From Phycisphaeraceae bacterium (GTDB lineage Bacteria; Planctomycetota; Phycisphaerae; Phycisphaerales; SM1A02), in assembly GCA_019636735.1 (NCBI GenBank), contig JAHBWY010000004.1, positions 248,001 through 312,000 of the forward strand: DNA of 64,000 bases, given 5' to 3'. Both the position numbers and the translations under genes were made by a program. Under the pieces are notes generated by a model. The model had not been told where the DNA came from. It worked only from the letters and a program-made list of their open reading frames with translations, and searched no databases. Shown here one piece after another: positions 34,142-41,628 of this stretch (position 1 is its first letter; each line of letters opens with the position of its first letter).

Positions 34142-35265
34142 CGATTCGTGAATTGACCGCTCCAGCCGTCACCCGCCGCGCTCACGCCGAGCCGGCACTG
34201 CCGCGAGCTGCCCCGAGACTGCTCGGCGTCGGGTCGACTCTCCCGGCGAGACGGGCCAGTCAATCGGAACTCTGCGAGGAGATCGGCTCGCTGCTCGAAC
34301 TCAGCGGCGCCGAACTCGCGCGATGGCAGCGCATCTGCCGTGGCAGCGGCGTCGACTTCCGTCACGCGGTGGCGCCGCTCGCCCAGGTCATTCGCAGCTC
34401 GACCGCGGAGCGCATGAGGCTCTTTGACGCCTCAGCGCCGGAACTCGCGGCGGGCGCTGCGAGGCAGGCACTGGTCGACGCCGGGGTCGAAGCGCACGAG
34501 GTCACCGACCTGGTCGTCGTGACCTGCACGGGATTCTCGGCGCCGGGTGTGCCGCGGCGGCTCATCGATCTCCTTGCGCTCAGGCCCTCGGTGCGCAGCA
34601 GCCAGGTGGGGTTCATGGGCTGTTTCGGCGGCATCTGCGGTCTTCGCGCCGCGGCGGCGCATGCGTCGGCGGAGCGAGGCGCGGTGGTGCTCCTGGTCTC
34701 AGTCGAGCTCTGCTCGCTCCACCTTCGCGCCGATCGAGATCCGCAGAATCTCGTCGCGAGCGCCCTCTTCTCCGATGGAGCCGCCGCCGCTGTGATCGTC
34801 GATGGCGAGGTGTGCACCGGTGGCACGGCGGATCGTCGCCAAGGTCGCTCCGCGCCAGCGTCGCTCCTTCCCGGGCGCTCGCACACCGTGGCGGGCACCC
34901 TCGATGCGATGGGATGGACCATCACCGACATGGGATTTGCGATGACGCTGGCGCGCGAGGTCCCTGATCGACTGCGGGAGGTTCTCCCTGACCTTGTCGA
35001 GTCGGCCCGTGAGGTGCTCATTCATCCGGGCGGGCCTTCGATCATCGATGCGGCGGCCGACTCGCTGCGTCCCGAGCAACGCGGCGCGACCGAAGTCAGC
35101 CGCGCCATCCTGCGCGAGATGGGCAACATGAGCTCGGCGTCGATTCTCTTCGTCCTCGAGCGCTGGCGGCGGCAGGGGGGAGTGGCACCGGCGTCGCTGG
35201 TCGCCTTCGGGCCCGGATTGACCATCGATTCGGTCATGCTGGTCGATGGTCTGACGCACCCATAG
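34138..35265 (+). CDS. Type III polyketide synthase (chalcone-synthase-like)
   Basis: 375 residues from the GTG at 34138, the usual family length. The Cys-His-Asn triad can be placed: Cys162 in VGFMGCFGGICGL, His296 in EVLIHPGGPSIID and Asn330 in EMGNMSSASILFVLE. Thiolase-fold landmarks VVTCTGFSAPGVP, ASALFSDGAAAAVIVDG and a C-terminal VAFGPGLTIDSVML are also present. Such enzymes condense malonyl-CoA units on an acyl-CoA starter to give alkylpyrones, alkylresorcinols or similar. No methyltransferase or acyl-ligase gene flanks the pair. Product unknown. Confidence 0.88.
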   Translation: MTIRELTAPAVTRRAHAEPALPRAAPRLLGVGSTLPARRASQSELCEEIGSLLELSGAELARWQRICRGSGVDFRHAVAPLAQVIRSSTAERMRLFDASAPELAAGAARQALVDAGVEAHEVTDLVVVTCTGFSAPGVPRRLIDLLALRPSVRSSQVGFMGCFGGICGLRAAAAHASAERGAVVLLVSVELCSLHLRADRDPQNLVASALFSDGAAAAVIVDGEVCTGGTADRRQGRSAPASLLPGRSHTVAGTLDAMGWTITDMGFAMTLAREVPDRLREVLPDLVESAREVLIHPGGPSIIDAAADSLRPEQRGATEVSRAILREMGNMSSASILFVLERWRRQGGVAPASLVAFGPGLTIDSVMLVDGLTHP

Positions 35266-35275
35266 GAACCGGATG

Positions 35276-35281
35276 TATCGT
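35276..35281 (+). promoter_or_regulatory. Candidate -10 box (TATCGT) for mqnA
   Basis: TATCGT ends nine bases before the ATG at 35291 and lies ten bases after the PKS stop, suggesting that mqnA has its own promoter. Confidence 0.4.
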
Positions 35282-35290
35282 TCCCGATCC

Positions 35291-36211
35291 ATGGCGTCTC
35301 TTTCCACCACTCCGTTCAGGCTCGGGGTCGTTCGATATCTGAACACGCTGCCGCTGATCCATGGGCTCGATCGTCTCCACGGACTTGAGCTGGTCCATGA
35401 TGTCCCCGCGCGTCTGATTGAACGGCTCGCCGCCGACGAAGTCGAGATGGCGCTCTGCTCGACGATCGACCTGTCGGCGGCGTCGCCAAGCTTCGAAGTG
35501 GTCCCCGTGGGATGTCTTGCGTGCCATGGCGAGACGCTGACGGTCCGTCTCTTTGCGCGGCGGCCCCTCCACGAAGTGCGCACCCTGCACGCCGATGCGG
35601 AGAGTCACACCTCGGTTGCGCTCGCGCGGATCCTTCTTCGCGAACTGCACGGGATCTCGCCCGAGATCGTGCCGTGGCGAGATGGCGATGGCGCTCCAGA
35701 GTGGTCGACCGTGGGCGATGCGCTCCTGCTCATTGGTGACAAGGCTGTCTTGCGGGCACCGCCCGAGTCGCACTTTCCGGTGCGCATGGATCTTGGTGAA
35801 GCGTGGGCTGCGCTCACCGGGCTTCCCTTCGTCTTCGCCATCTGGATGACGCGGGATCAGCGAAGCGCTGAGCAGGCGCAGCGGCGTCAGACCGTCGCCG
35901 CCATCCTTGATCATCAGCGGCGCCACAACCGAACGCGCATCGACTGGATTGCCTCGCGTCACGCCGCGGCGCGGGGCTGGGACGAGGCGCTCGCCCGGCG
36001 CTACCTCGGTGAACTTCTCGACTTCGAGTTCACCGCACGGCATCAGCAGGGGCTCGAACGATTCCTCTCACTCGCCGCGCAGCATGGGGTGATTCCTTCG
36101 ACGCCGAAGGTGCGTGTGGCGGCGGAGCGTGCCGAGGCGCGCGCCTTCACCTCGGGTTTGCTCGACAAGGCCAATGGGACGACGAGCGCGCATCCCGCGG
36201 GAGTGCACTGA
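35291..36211 (+). CDS. mqnA: MqnA, chorismate dehydratase (futalosine menaquinone pathway)
   Basis: 306 residues from ATG at 35291 (an ATG at 35273 is in frame but lies before the -10 box). MqnA converts chorismate to 3-[(1-carboxyvinyl)oxy]benzoate, the first step of the futalosine route to menaquinone. The periplasmic-binding-like fold shows GVVRYLNTLPLIHGLD, DEVEMALCSTIDL, LLLIGDKAVLRAP and MDLGEAWAALTGLPFVFAIWM, all typical. No mqnB/C/D lies nearby. It is followed three bases later by a gene of unknown function. Confidence 0.88.
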   Translation: MASLSTTPFRLGVVRYLNTLPLIHGLDRLHGLELVHDVPARLIERLAADEVEMALCSTIDLSAASPSFEVVPVGCLACHGETLTVRLFARRPLHEVRTLHADAESHTSVALARILLRELHGISPEIVPWRDGDGAPEWSTVGDALLLIGDKAVLRAPPESHFPVRMDLGEAWAALTGLPFVFAIWMTRDQRSAEQAQRRQTVAAILDHQRRHNRTRIDWIASRHAAARGWDEALARRYLGELLDFEFTARHQQGLERFLSLAAQHGVIPSTPKVRVAAERAEARAFTSGLLDKANGTTSAHPAGVH

Positions 36212-36214
36212 ACA

Positions 36215-37930
36215 GTGCCGCGGCGCCCGCGCTTCCGAACGGCGGCGCTTCGGGAGCTCTTCGAGGGTCTGCGCTATGCCCCCGACGAGACGCGGCGTCG
36301 CCAGATGGAGGCGGCGGAGGCGCTGGCATTCGACATCGAGCCGATCTCGCTTCTTGAGCGAGGCGAGATCGTCCGTCGCATCACGGGATTCCGGCCCGAG
36401 GCGCGCGACGACGAGCCATCGCTGGTGGGTCAGGCGGTGCTCGCCGATCTCACGACACTCATCGAGCGGCTCAGCGAGGATCTCGGGCTTCGCGCGTCCG
36501 ATCGACCGGGTGGCGCGGTCACTCTCGTCGAAGCCGCCGAGCGACTCGGCGTCTCGCAGCGATCGCTCCTTCGCTGCCGTGAGGTGGGACTGCTGGTCCA
36601 CTGGATCGACTTCGCCGAAGCGCCATCATTCGCGGGCGCGGCCCGTGCGGCCGGTGCGGGAGAGTCCGCGAGCGAGCACCGCCGAGTCGGCTGCTATGTC
36701 TCGCTCCTCGATCGCTTTCGTGAGAAACGACTTCACCTCGTCCCGAAGGCGCGGCCGCGCCGAGGCGCGCCCGACGCCGAGATGCGGCGCGAGATCCTGA
36801 AGGAGGCCGCTCGCCTCACGGAGCGCGAGCGGAGAGAAGGGCGAGCGCTCACGCTTCATCGTGCGACGGGCCTCGTGGCCGATGCGTGCGGTCGCGATCG
36901 TCTCTCGGTGCGCCGAGTCCTCGCCGAGAGCGACTTCGACTTCGCCAAAGCGCGAAAGCGCTCGCTCGATGAGACCCGACTGGCCTATCGCGCCTGGCGG
37001 CGCGGCGTCGATCCCGCACAGATCGCACGACGGCTGGGGCGCGATCACGCCGCGTGCTGGCGGGCGATCAACTCGGGGCGCCGGGCAGCCCTTCGATCGG
37101 CATCGATTCCGACGGCACCTGAACTGCCGCTCTTTACACATCCGCAGGCGGCCGAGGTGCTGCTTGCGCCGCGCGAAGTGCAGGGGGGCCTGCATGCGAC
37201 GCCGGAGCCGAGGACCGCGCTTGAGTTTCTCGAGGCGCATGCGCCGGCCGCACTGCCGCCGAAATCGGGCGATCCGCAGGCATGCCGGCGTCTGGTGGCG
37301 ATGCGCTTTCTCCTGTGGCGGGCTCGACGCTCGCTGATGTCGCTTCGGGGCTCGCCGACCGGTGGTGAGCTCGACGAGATCGAGACCGACCTTCGCAACG
37401 CCTGGCTGCTCCGCCGCACGCTGTTGGCTTTTGCCCTGCCGCTCGTTCTCGCCCGAGCCGAGGCGGCGCTGGGCGGTAGACTGCCGCAGCTTCCATCGCG
37501 CCAGCTTGTTCGCGCCATCAGCCGAAGTGTGCGTCTCACCGCCTCGGCCCTCGATTCAGCCGATGGCGTCGAAGCCGCGGAAGGACGACTGCGCGTTGCG
37601 CGGCATGCCGCGCTCATCATCGATCGGGATATGGCCGCCTCGCCGCCGCCTGCGCTTGATCGCCGAGCCGCAGCCGTGCACACGGGCATGGCCACGCCGC
37701 TTCCCGACATCGACCTCCTCGCGTCTCCGTGGGTCTTGCTCCTCCCTCATCGATTTCCGCCTGCAGGCTCGGCGGCCCCGTCACCTCTGATTGAGTGTCG
37801 CTTCGGTTGGACGGGACACCTTGCCCTCACGCTCGCAGAGCAAGCGAGGCAGGAGCGCCTCGCACCCTCGCTCCTTCAGCATCGACTCAGCGAAGCGTTG
37901 GCGCAACACCGCCGGGCGAATCTCGCCTGA
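36215..37930 (+). CDS. Unknown protein with helix-turn-helix-like segments
   Basis: 571 residues, GTG start three bases after mqnA. I do not recognise the family. Three helix-turn-helix-like segments can be picked out: about 102-126 (TLVEAAERLGVSQRSLLRCREVG), 214-238 (ATGLVADACGRDRLSVRRVL) and 264-290 (VDPAQIARRLGRDHAACWRAI). The 380-475 region is helical and arginine-rich (RNAWLLRRTLLAFALPLVLARAEAAL), loosely like a sigma-70 region 2 but without a clear match. No signal peptide or membrane segment. It may be a DNA-binding regulator or sigma-like factor; this is inference. Confidence 0.55.
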   Translation: MPRRPRFRTAALRELFEGLRYAPDETRRRQMEAAEALAFDIEPISLLERGEIVRRITGFRPEARDDEPSLVGQAVLADLTTLIERLSEDLGLRASDRPGGAVTLVEAAERLGVSQRSLLRCREVGLLVHWIDFAEAPSFAGAARAAGAGESASEHRRVGCYVSLLDRFREKRLHLVPKARPRRGAPDAEMRREILKEAARLTERERREGRALTLHRATGLVADACGRDRLSVRRVLAESDFDFAKARKRSLDETRLAYRAWRRGVDPAQIARRLGRDHAACWRAINSGRRAALRSASIPTAPELPLFTHPQAAEVLLAPREVQGGLHATPEPRTALEFLEAHAPAALPPKSGDPQACRRLVAMRFLLWRARRSLMSLRGSPTGGELDEIETDLRNAWLLRRTLLAFALPLVLARAEAALGGRLPQLPSRQLVRAISRSVRLTASALDSADGVEAAEGRLRVARHAALIIDRDMAASPPPALDRRAAAVHTGMATPLPDIDLLASPWVLLLPHRFPPAGSAAPSPLIECRFGWTGHLALTLAEQARQERLAPSLLQHRLSEALAQHRRANLA

Positions 37931-37940
37931 ACCACGGATG

Positions 37941-37961
37941 GGCGCCGAGGACGAAGGCGCC
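37941..37961. terminator. GGCGCC inverted repeat between convergent genes
   Basis: GGCGCC at 37941-37946 and 37956-37961 can form a 6-bp stem with a 9-base loop in the 33-base gap between the unknown gene (plus) and rpsI (minus). No T-tract; a weak bidirectional terminator at best. Confidence 0.25.
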
Positions 37962-37963
37962 GA

Positions 37964-38404
37964 TCAGCGCTTGCTGAACTGGAATCGACGACGAGCGCCA
38001 GCCTGGCCGTACTTCTTCCGCTCGACCTTGCGGGCGTCGCGGGTCAAGTAGCCATGCTCGCGCAGGGTTGGCTCGAGACTCGAGTCGAAGTTGGTGAGCG
38101 CTCGACCGAGGGCGAGGATCACCGCACCGGCCTGTCCCGTAAAGCCGCCACCGGTGGTGGTGGCCTTGATCTCGACCTTCGAACGGGTCCCCGTCTTGTC
38201 GAGCACCGCGAGGATGGCCTTGCGATCGCGCTCTTCGACGAAGAACTCTTCGAGGGGACGACCATTGATCGTGAAGTCACCACTGCCACCGGCCCGCAGA
38301 CGAAGTCGGGCGATCGCCGTCTTGCGGCGTCCCGTGGCCCACCACCAGCCGCGCGGATCCGGGCCGACGGCGGGGGTTTCATTTGCGGTGGTGAAGGTCG
38401 TCAT
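37964..38404 (-). CDS. rpsI: 30S ribosomal protein uS9
   Basis: 146 residues. The conserved start WWATGRRKTAIARLRL and the strongly basic end REHGYLTRDARKVERKKYGQAGARRRFQFSKR are diagnostic; the C-terminal tail reaches the P-site tRNA in the ribosome. An extra 20 N-terminal residues precede the fold. It follows rplM by 74 bases, the classical rplM-rpsI order. Confidence 0.96.
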   Translation of the reverse strand: MTTFTTANETPAVGPDPRGWWWATGRRKTAIARLRLRAGGSGDFTINGRPLEEFFVEERDRKAILAVLDKTGTRSKVEIKATTTGGGFTGQAGAVILALGRALTNFDSSLEPTLREHGYLTRDARKVERKKYGQAGARRRFQFSKR

Positions 38405-38478
38405 GGTCGGTGATCGTTCAGTCGCGGGATGAATTGGAGCGGCGGGGCTTCACACCTCGCCGACGAGTGAATGCGGTC

Positions 38479-38928
38479 TCAGCGCTTCGACGCGGAGGTC
38501 TCAAGCGGAATCGGCTGCTGGGCCGTCTGCTCATGCTGCTCGCCCGCGTAGACGCGGAGCTTGCGAGCGATCTTGCGTCCGAGGCGCCCACGCGGCAGCA
38601 TGCGAACGATGGCCGCCGTCACGAGGCGCTCGGGGTTCTTCTCGAGAAGGTCGCCGTAAGTGTGCACCTTGAGGCCACCCGGGTAGCCCGACCAGCGACG
38701 GAGCGTCTTCTGCTCGGCCTTCCGACCGGTCAGGACGACCTTGGCGGCATTGGTGATGATGACCGCATCACCGGTGTCGACATTGGGTGTGTACTCGGGG
38801 CGATGCTTGCCCATGAGCACGGTCGCAACTTCGGTGGCGAGACGGCCAAGGACCTGACCTGAAGCGTCGACATGACGCCACGAGGTCTTGACCTGTCCGG
38901 GCTGGGCATGGAAAGTCTGGCGGGGCAT
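38479..38928 (-). CDS. rplM: 50S ribosomal protein uL13
   Basis: 149 residues, normal length. HVDASGQVLGRLATEVATVLMGKHRPEYTPNVDTGDAVIITNA and MLPRGRLGRKIARKLRVYAGEQHEQ match uL13 throughout. It heads the rplM-rpsI unit, directly downstream of the best promoter in the window; the predicted transcript begins only about six bases before the ATG, and no Shine-Dalgarno precedes the start. Confidence 0.96.
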   Translation of the reverse strand: MPRQTFHAQPGQVKTSWRHVDASGQVLGRLATEVATVLMGKHRPEYTPNVDTGDAVIITNAAKVVLTGRKAEQKTLRRWSGYPGGLKVHTYGDLLEKNPERLVTAAIVRMLPRGRLGRKIARKLRVYAGEQHEQTAQQPIPLETSASKR

Positions 38929-38941
38929 GGGGGAATCGGGC

Positions 38942-38969
38942 AGGATAGGGAAATGGCCGATTCTGTCAA
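38942..38969 (-). promoter_or_regulatory. Sigma-70-type promoter of rplM-rpsI
   Basis: Minus-strand TTGACA (38964-38969), 16-base spacer, TATCCT (38942-38947), 13 bases before the rplM ATG. This is the only perfect -35 paired with a fair -10 that I found. It lies upstream of, and outside, the divergent CPBP gene if that gene starts at 39010. Confidence 0.7.
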
Positions 38970-38994
38970 GGGGATGAAGTCCTCATCCGGTCGC

Positions 38995-39000
38995 TACCCT
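38995..39000 (+). promoter_or_regulatory. Candidate -10 box (TACCCT) for the CPBP protease gene
   Basis: TACCCT ends nine bases before the ATG at 39010 and supports that start over in-frame ATGs at 38953 and 38974. Confidence 0.4.
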
Positions 39001-39009
39001 GCGGTCCGC

Positions 39010-40566
39010 ATGGAGACGAGTGACCCTGACACTGGCCGATGGCCCGCCGCAAGGCCCGGGCTGACCGCCCTTGCGGTCGTGCTGACTCTGCTTGTTTCGG
39101 TGGCCATGGCGGTATTGGCCCACCTCGATCGGGCTGCCTCCGAGGGCGACGGGGGCCCTGCGATCGGCATCGTCGATCCCCAGGCCGCCATGATGGCTCG
39201 GCTCCTCTCGGCAGGCCTCGACAATCGCCAGATCTGGGATGGCATCGCCAGGGGGCTTCCCGAGCAGACCGAGGTCTGGCTTGAAGGCCCTGTGGCCATG
39301 CGACTCGCCCGCGCCATCCTGATGTCCCTTGATGACCGGCCGGATCTTGCGGTCTCGGCCTTCGCGAGCGCAGTTGAGGCGAGTTCGAAACTGACGACGC
39401 CTGGTGACGCGGCCCCTCTCTTCCGTGTCACGGCCGCCGTTCTCCGAGCCGGGGCCCACGAAGAGAACCGTGGTCCGCGCGAGATCGGCACGCACCCGGA
39501 GGAGGGAACGGAGAGCGCCGAGCGTGCGAACGCAGGGCTTCCTGCGCCAGTGCTCGCCGATTGGGCCGATCCCAGCGACGACGACTTCACTGTGGCGGCA
39601 CGCCACCTCGGTCCGGTGCTTGACCTCGCGCGTGTGAAGGCGCTTCACGAGGGAGCGCTGCGCCCGGCGCTCGAGCGTCGCGGCCTGATCACGCTGGTCG
39701 GCATCGCCGTGTTCATGGGATGGGGATGTGTCGTCATCCTGGGTGGCTTTGCGGCGCTTCTCACTCTGGGCATTCTCGCCGTGCTTGGCAAGGTTCGAAG
39801 CGGTCTGGGCGCGCCGCGCCAGGAGAGCACGGTGTTGCTCGAGGTCTTCGCCGTCTATCTGGGAGTCACGCTTGCCGCGCTTCTGCTCGGAGTGCTCGCG
39901 GCGTTCCTGACGAAGAGTGGTGAGAGTGACTCGACGGCTCTGGCGTTCGCCTTTGCCGCGGCGCTGGGAGGACAGGTGATCTCGACGGTCGCCGCGTGCG
40001 GATGGTGGTTCGTGCGCGGCGGTTCGTGGCGCTCGCTTCGGGACGCGCTTGGCCTGACTTGGAACTCGGGCGTGTGGCGCCTTCTGGGGTGCGGTGCGGT
40101 GTCGTATGCCCTTGGAACAATCCTGCTCCTTGGCGGATTTGCCGTCGCTCGCCTCATCGCATGGCTGATCGGCGATTCGGGTGTGGGCAGTCCTTCGCAC
40201 CCCGCCACCGAACTCGCGGCCCATGGCGGCGCGGGCGGGCTGTTTCTCCTCTTCTTTGTCGGCGCGGTCATGGCGCCCGTGGTCGAAGAGATCTTCTTCC
40301 GAGGCGCGCTGTATCGCGGACTTCGCGATCGGCTCGGCGTCGGTCGTGCGGCCGTGGTGTGCGGCGCCATCGGTGCGACGGTGGTTTCGAGCTTCCTCTT
40401 CGCGGCCATTCATCCGCAGGGGCTGATCTTCGCGCCGGTCCTCGCGGGGATCGGTGCCGGGTACTGCATCACGCGCGAGTGGACCGGGAGCGTCATCCCG
40501 GGCATGATCGGGCACGCCCTCAACAACGGCTTGATTCTGCTGTTGTCGGTGGTGCTGCTGCGGTGA
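39010..40566 (+). CDS. CPBP-family intramembrane metalloprotease
   Basis: 518 residues. An N-terminal transmembrane segment (LTALAVVLTLLVSVAMAVLAH) is followed by a periplasmic-looking helical region of about 170 residues and then several membrane helices. The CPBP/Abi motifs are present near the C-terminus: EEIFFRGALYRGL (EExxxR), SSFLFAAIHPQGL (FxxxH) and GMIGHALNNGL. Relatives include Rce1-type CAAX proteases and bacteriocin-immunity proteins; the substrate is unknown. It is divergent from rplM. Starts at 38953 or 38974 would overlap the rplM promoter. Confidence 0.82.
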   Translation: METSDPDTGRWPAARPGLTALAVVLTLLVSVAMAVLAHLDRAASEGDGGPAIGIVDPQAAMMARLLSAGLDNRQIWDGIARGLPEQTEVWLEGPVAMRLARAILMSLDDRPDLAVSAFASAVEASSKLTTPGDAAPLFRVTAAVLRAGAHEENRGPREIGTHPEEGTESAERANAGLPAPVLADWADPSDDDFTVAARHLGPVLDLARVKALHEGALRPALERRGLITLVGIAVFMGWGCVVILGGFAALLTLGILAVLGKVRSGLGAPRQESTVLLEVFAVYLGVTLAALLLGVLAAFLTKSGESDSTALAFAFAAALGGQVISTVAACGWWFVRGGSWRSLRDALGLTWNSGVWRLLGCGAVSYALGTILLLGGFAVARLIAWLIGDSGVGSPSHPATELAAHGGAGGLFLLFFVGAVMAPVVEEIFFRGALYRGLRDRLGVGRAAVVCGAIGATVVSSFLFAAIHPQGLIFAPVLAGIGAGYCITREWTGSVIPGMIGHALNNGLILLLSVVLLR

Positions 40567-40669
40567 GTGCGGCGCCCGATCGCTCCCGGGTCGATGTCGT
40601 CAGCGCGACAACGCGCGATGGAGAGCGGTCCACATGGCTCGATTCCCGGGCCATCGCTCACGCGCTCGG

Positions 40670-41299
40670 CTACTGGAGTTCGACCGTCCAGTACGCCTCG
40701 TCAAGGAACGCCTTCCAGCTCTGGTATCGAGGACTTCCAAGCCGGATAGTGATGGCTGGATTGCGCCGCGGGCGTATCGGTGCTCGGATCAGCGTCATGC
40801 CCGCCTGCTGGGGTGTGCGGCCACCCTTGCGGGCGTTGCACTTGACGCAAGCGCAGACGAGGTTGGCCCAGGTGTTCTCACCGCCCTGCACGCGCGGACG
40901 GACATGGTCGAGGGTGAGCTCGCGCGTTGAGAAGTGCTTGCCGCAGTACTGGCAGCGATTCCCGTCGCGCGCGTAGATGTTGCGCCGATTGAGCTTCACG
41001 GCTTCGCGCGGGATCCGGTCGTAGCCCAGCAGCCTGATGATCTTCGGCACGGCGATGACCACGCGGGTGGTGAAGACCCAGTCGTGCTCGTCGATCTCAT
41101 AGGCGCGCTGGAACTCCGCGGCATCCTGCCACGAGTCGAAGCTGTAGTTGACATAGTTCCCACCCTCGACCGCGATCACCTCCGCGACGCCCTTCAGCAG
41201 CATGTTGAAGGCGCGGCGGGCTTCGATGACCCTGATGGCGTTGTAGAGCCGATTGAGGACCAGAACTCTGGCGTCGAGCGCAGAAGCGACCGGCGTCAT
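40670..41299 (-). CDS. HNH endonuclease-domain protein
   Basis: 209 residues from the ATG at 41299. An HNH nuclease core reads RDGNRCQYCGKHFSTRELTLDHVRPRVQGGENTWANLVCACVKCNARKGG, with two CxxC zinc pairs and the D-H-x6-G-G-x-x-x-x-x-N-L HNH pattern. The preceding segment (VLVLNRLYNAIRVIEARRAFNMLLKG) is shared by housekeeping bacterial HNH proteins that are not mobile elements. A strong Shine-Dalgarno (GGAGGTG, nine-base spacing) selects this start over GTG at 41311. Function unknown; a repair or RNA/DNA processing role is typical guesswork. Confidence 0.85.
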   Translation of the reverse strand: MTPVASALDARVLVLNRLYNAIRVIEARRAFNMLLKGVAEVIAVEGGNYVNYSFDSWQDAAEFQRAYEIDEHDWVFTTRVVIAVPKIIRLLGYDRIPREAVKLNRRNIYARDGNRCQYCGKHFSTRELTLDHVRPRVQGGENTWANLVCACVKCNARKGGRTPQQAGMTLIRAPIRPRRNPAITIRLGSPRYQSWKAFLDEAYWTVELQ

Positions 41300-41308
41300 C
41301 CTGACAGG

Positions 41309-41341
41309 CACCTCCGTGTCCCAATCCTCTGGGACGCGGAG
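41309..41341 (-). promoter_or_regulatory. Shine-Dalgarno of the HNH gene inside a hairpin
   Basis: On the minus-strand RNA a 12-bp stem with one G-U pair (41312-41323 with 41330-41341, 6-base loop) ends in GGAG of the GGAGGTG Shine-Dalgarno (41309-41315). The hairpin could hide the ribosome-binding site. Confidence 0.5.
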
Positions 41342-41455
41342 AGTCTAGCCGCGATATCGGTCATGGGAAGCGCCAGTGTCGGCATCGTGTTGGGATCGCG
41401 CGTTCTCGGCGCTGGGGTGTCGCTCAAGGCGCGCCGCCGAGAACTTAGAGAATCC

Positions 41456-41483
41456 TTGATCCGCGGGGCGCGATCGGTACGAT
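41456..41483 (+). promoter_or_regulatory. Candidate promoter of the PEP-CTERM gene
   Basis: TTGATC (41456-41461), 16-base spacer, TACGAT (41478-41483). Each hexamer matches the sigma-70 consensus at four of six positions. The leader to the ATG would be about 140 bases. Confidence 0.4.
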
Positions 41484-41628
41484 CCTCCGTTCGGGAAGAG
41501 TGCTGTCGAAAGACGGCTTGCGAGTTGGCTGGGGGAGTGCAGGTTTTCTGTTCGGGCTTGTTGTCCAGCCCGCCTGGCTCCTTTCGGTGCCTCGCAATGT
41601 TCATCAGAAGGGAAGAGAGAGAAACCTC

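Larger units (their letters stand above)
41300..41628. other. 329-base divergent gap between the HNH and PEP-CTERM genes
   Basis: It contains the HNH Shine-Dalgarno and overlapping hairpin (41309-41341) and a plus-strand promoter candidate at 41456-41483, then a roughly 140-base leader of the PEP-CTERM gene. No gene is supported within it. Confidence 0.6.

Noticed and set aside
38983-40515. 510-codon minus-strand open frame antisense to the CPBP protease
   Set aside because: Strongly charged, low-complexity shadow; the plus strand has membrane helices and the EExxxR motif.
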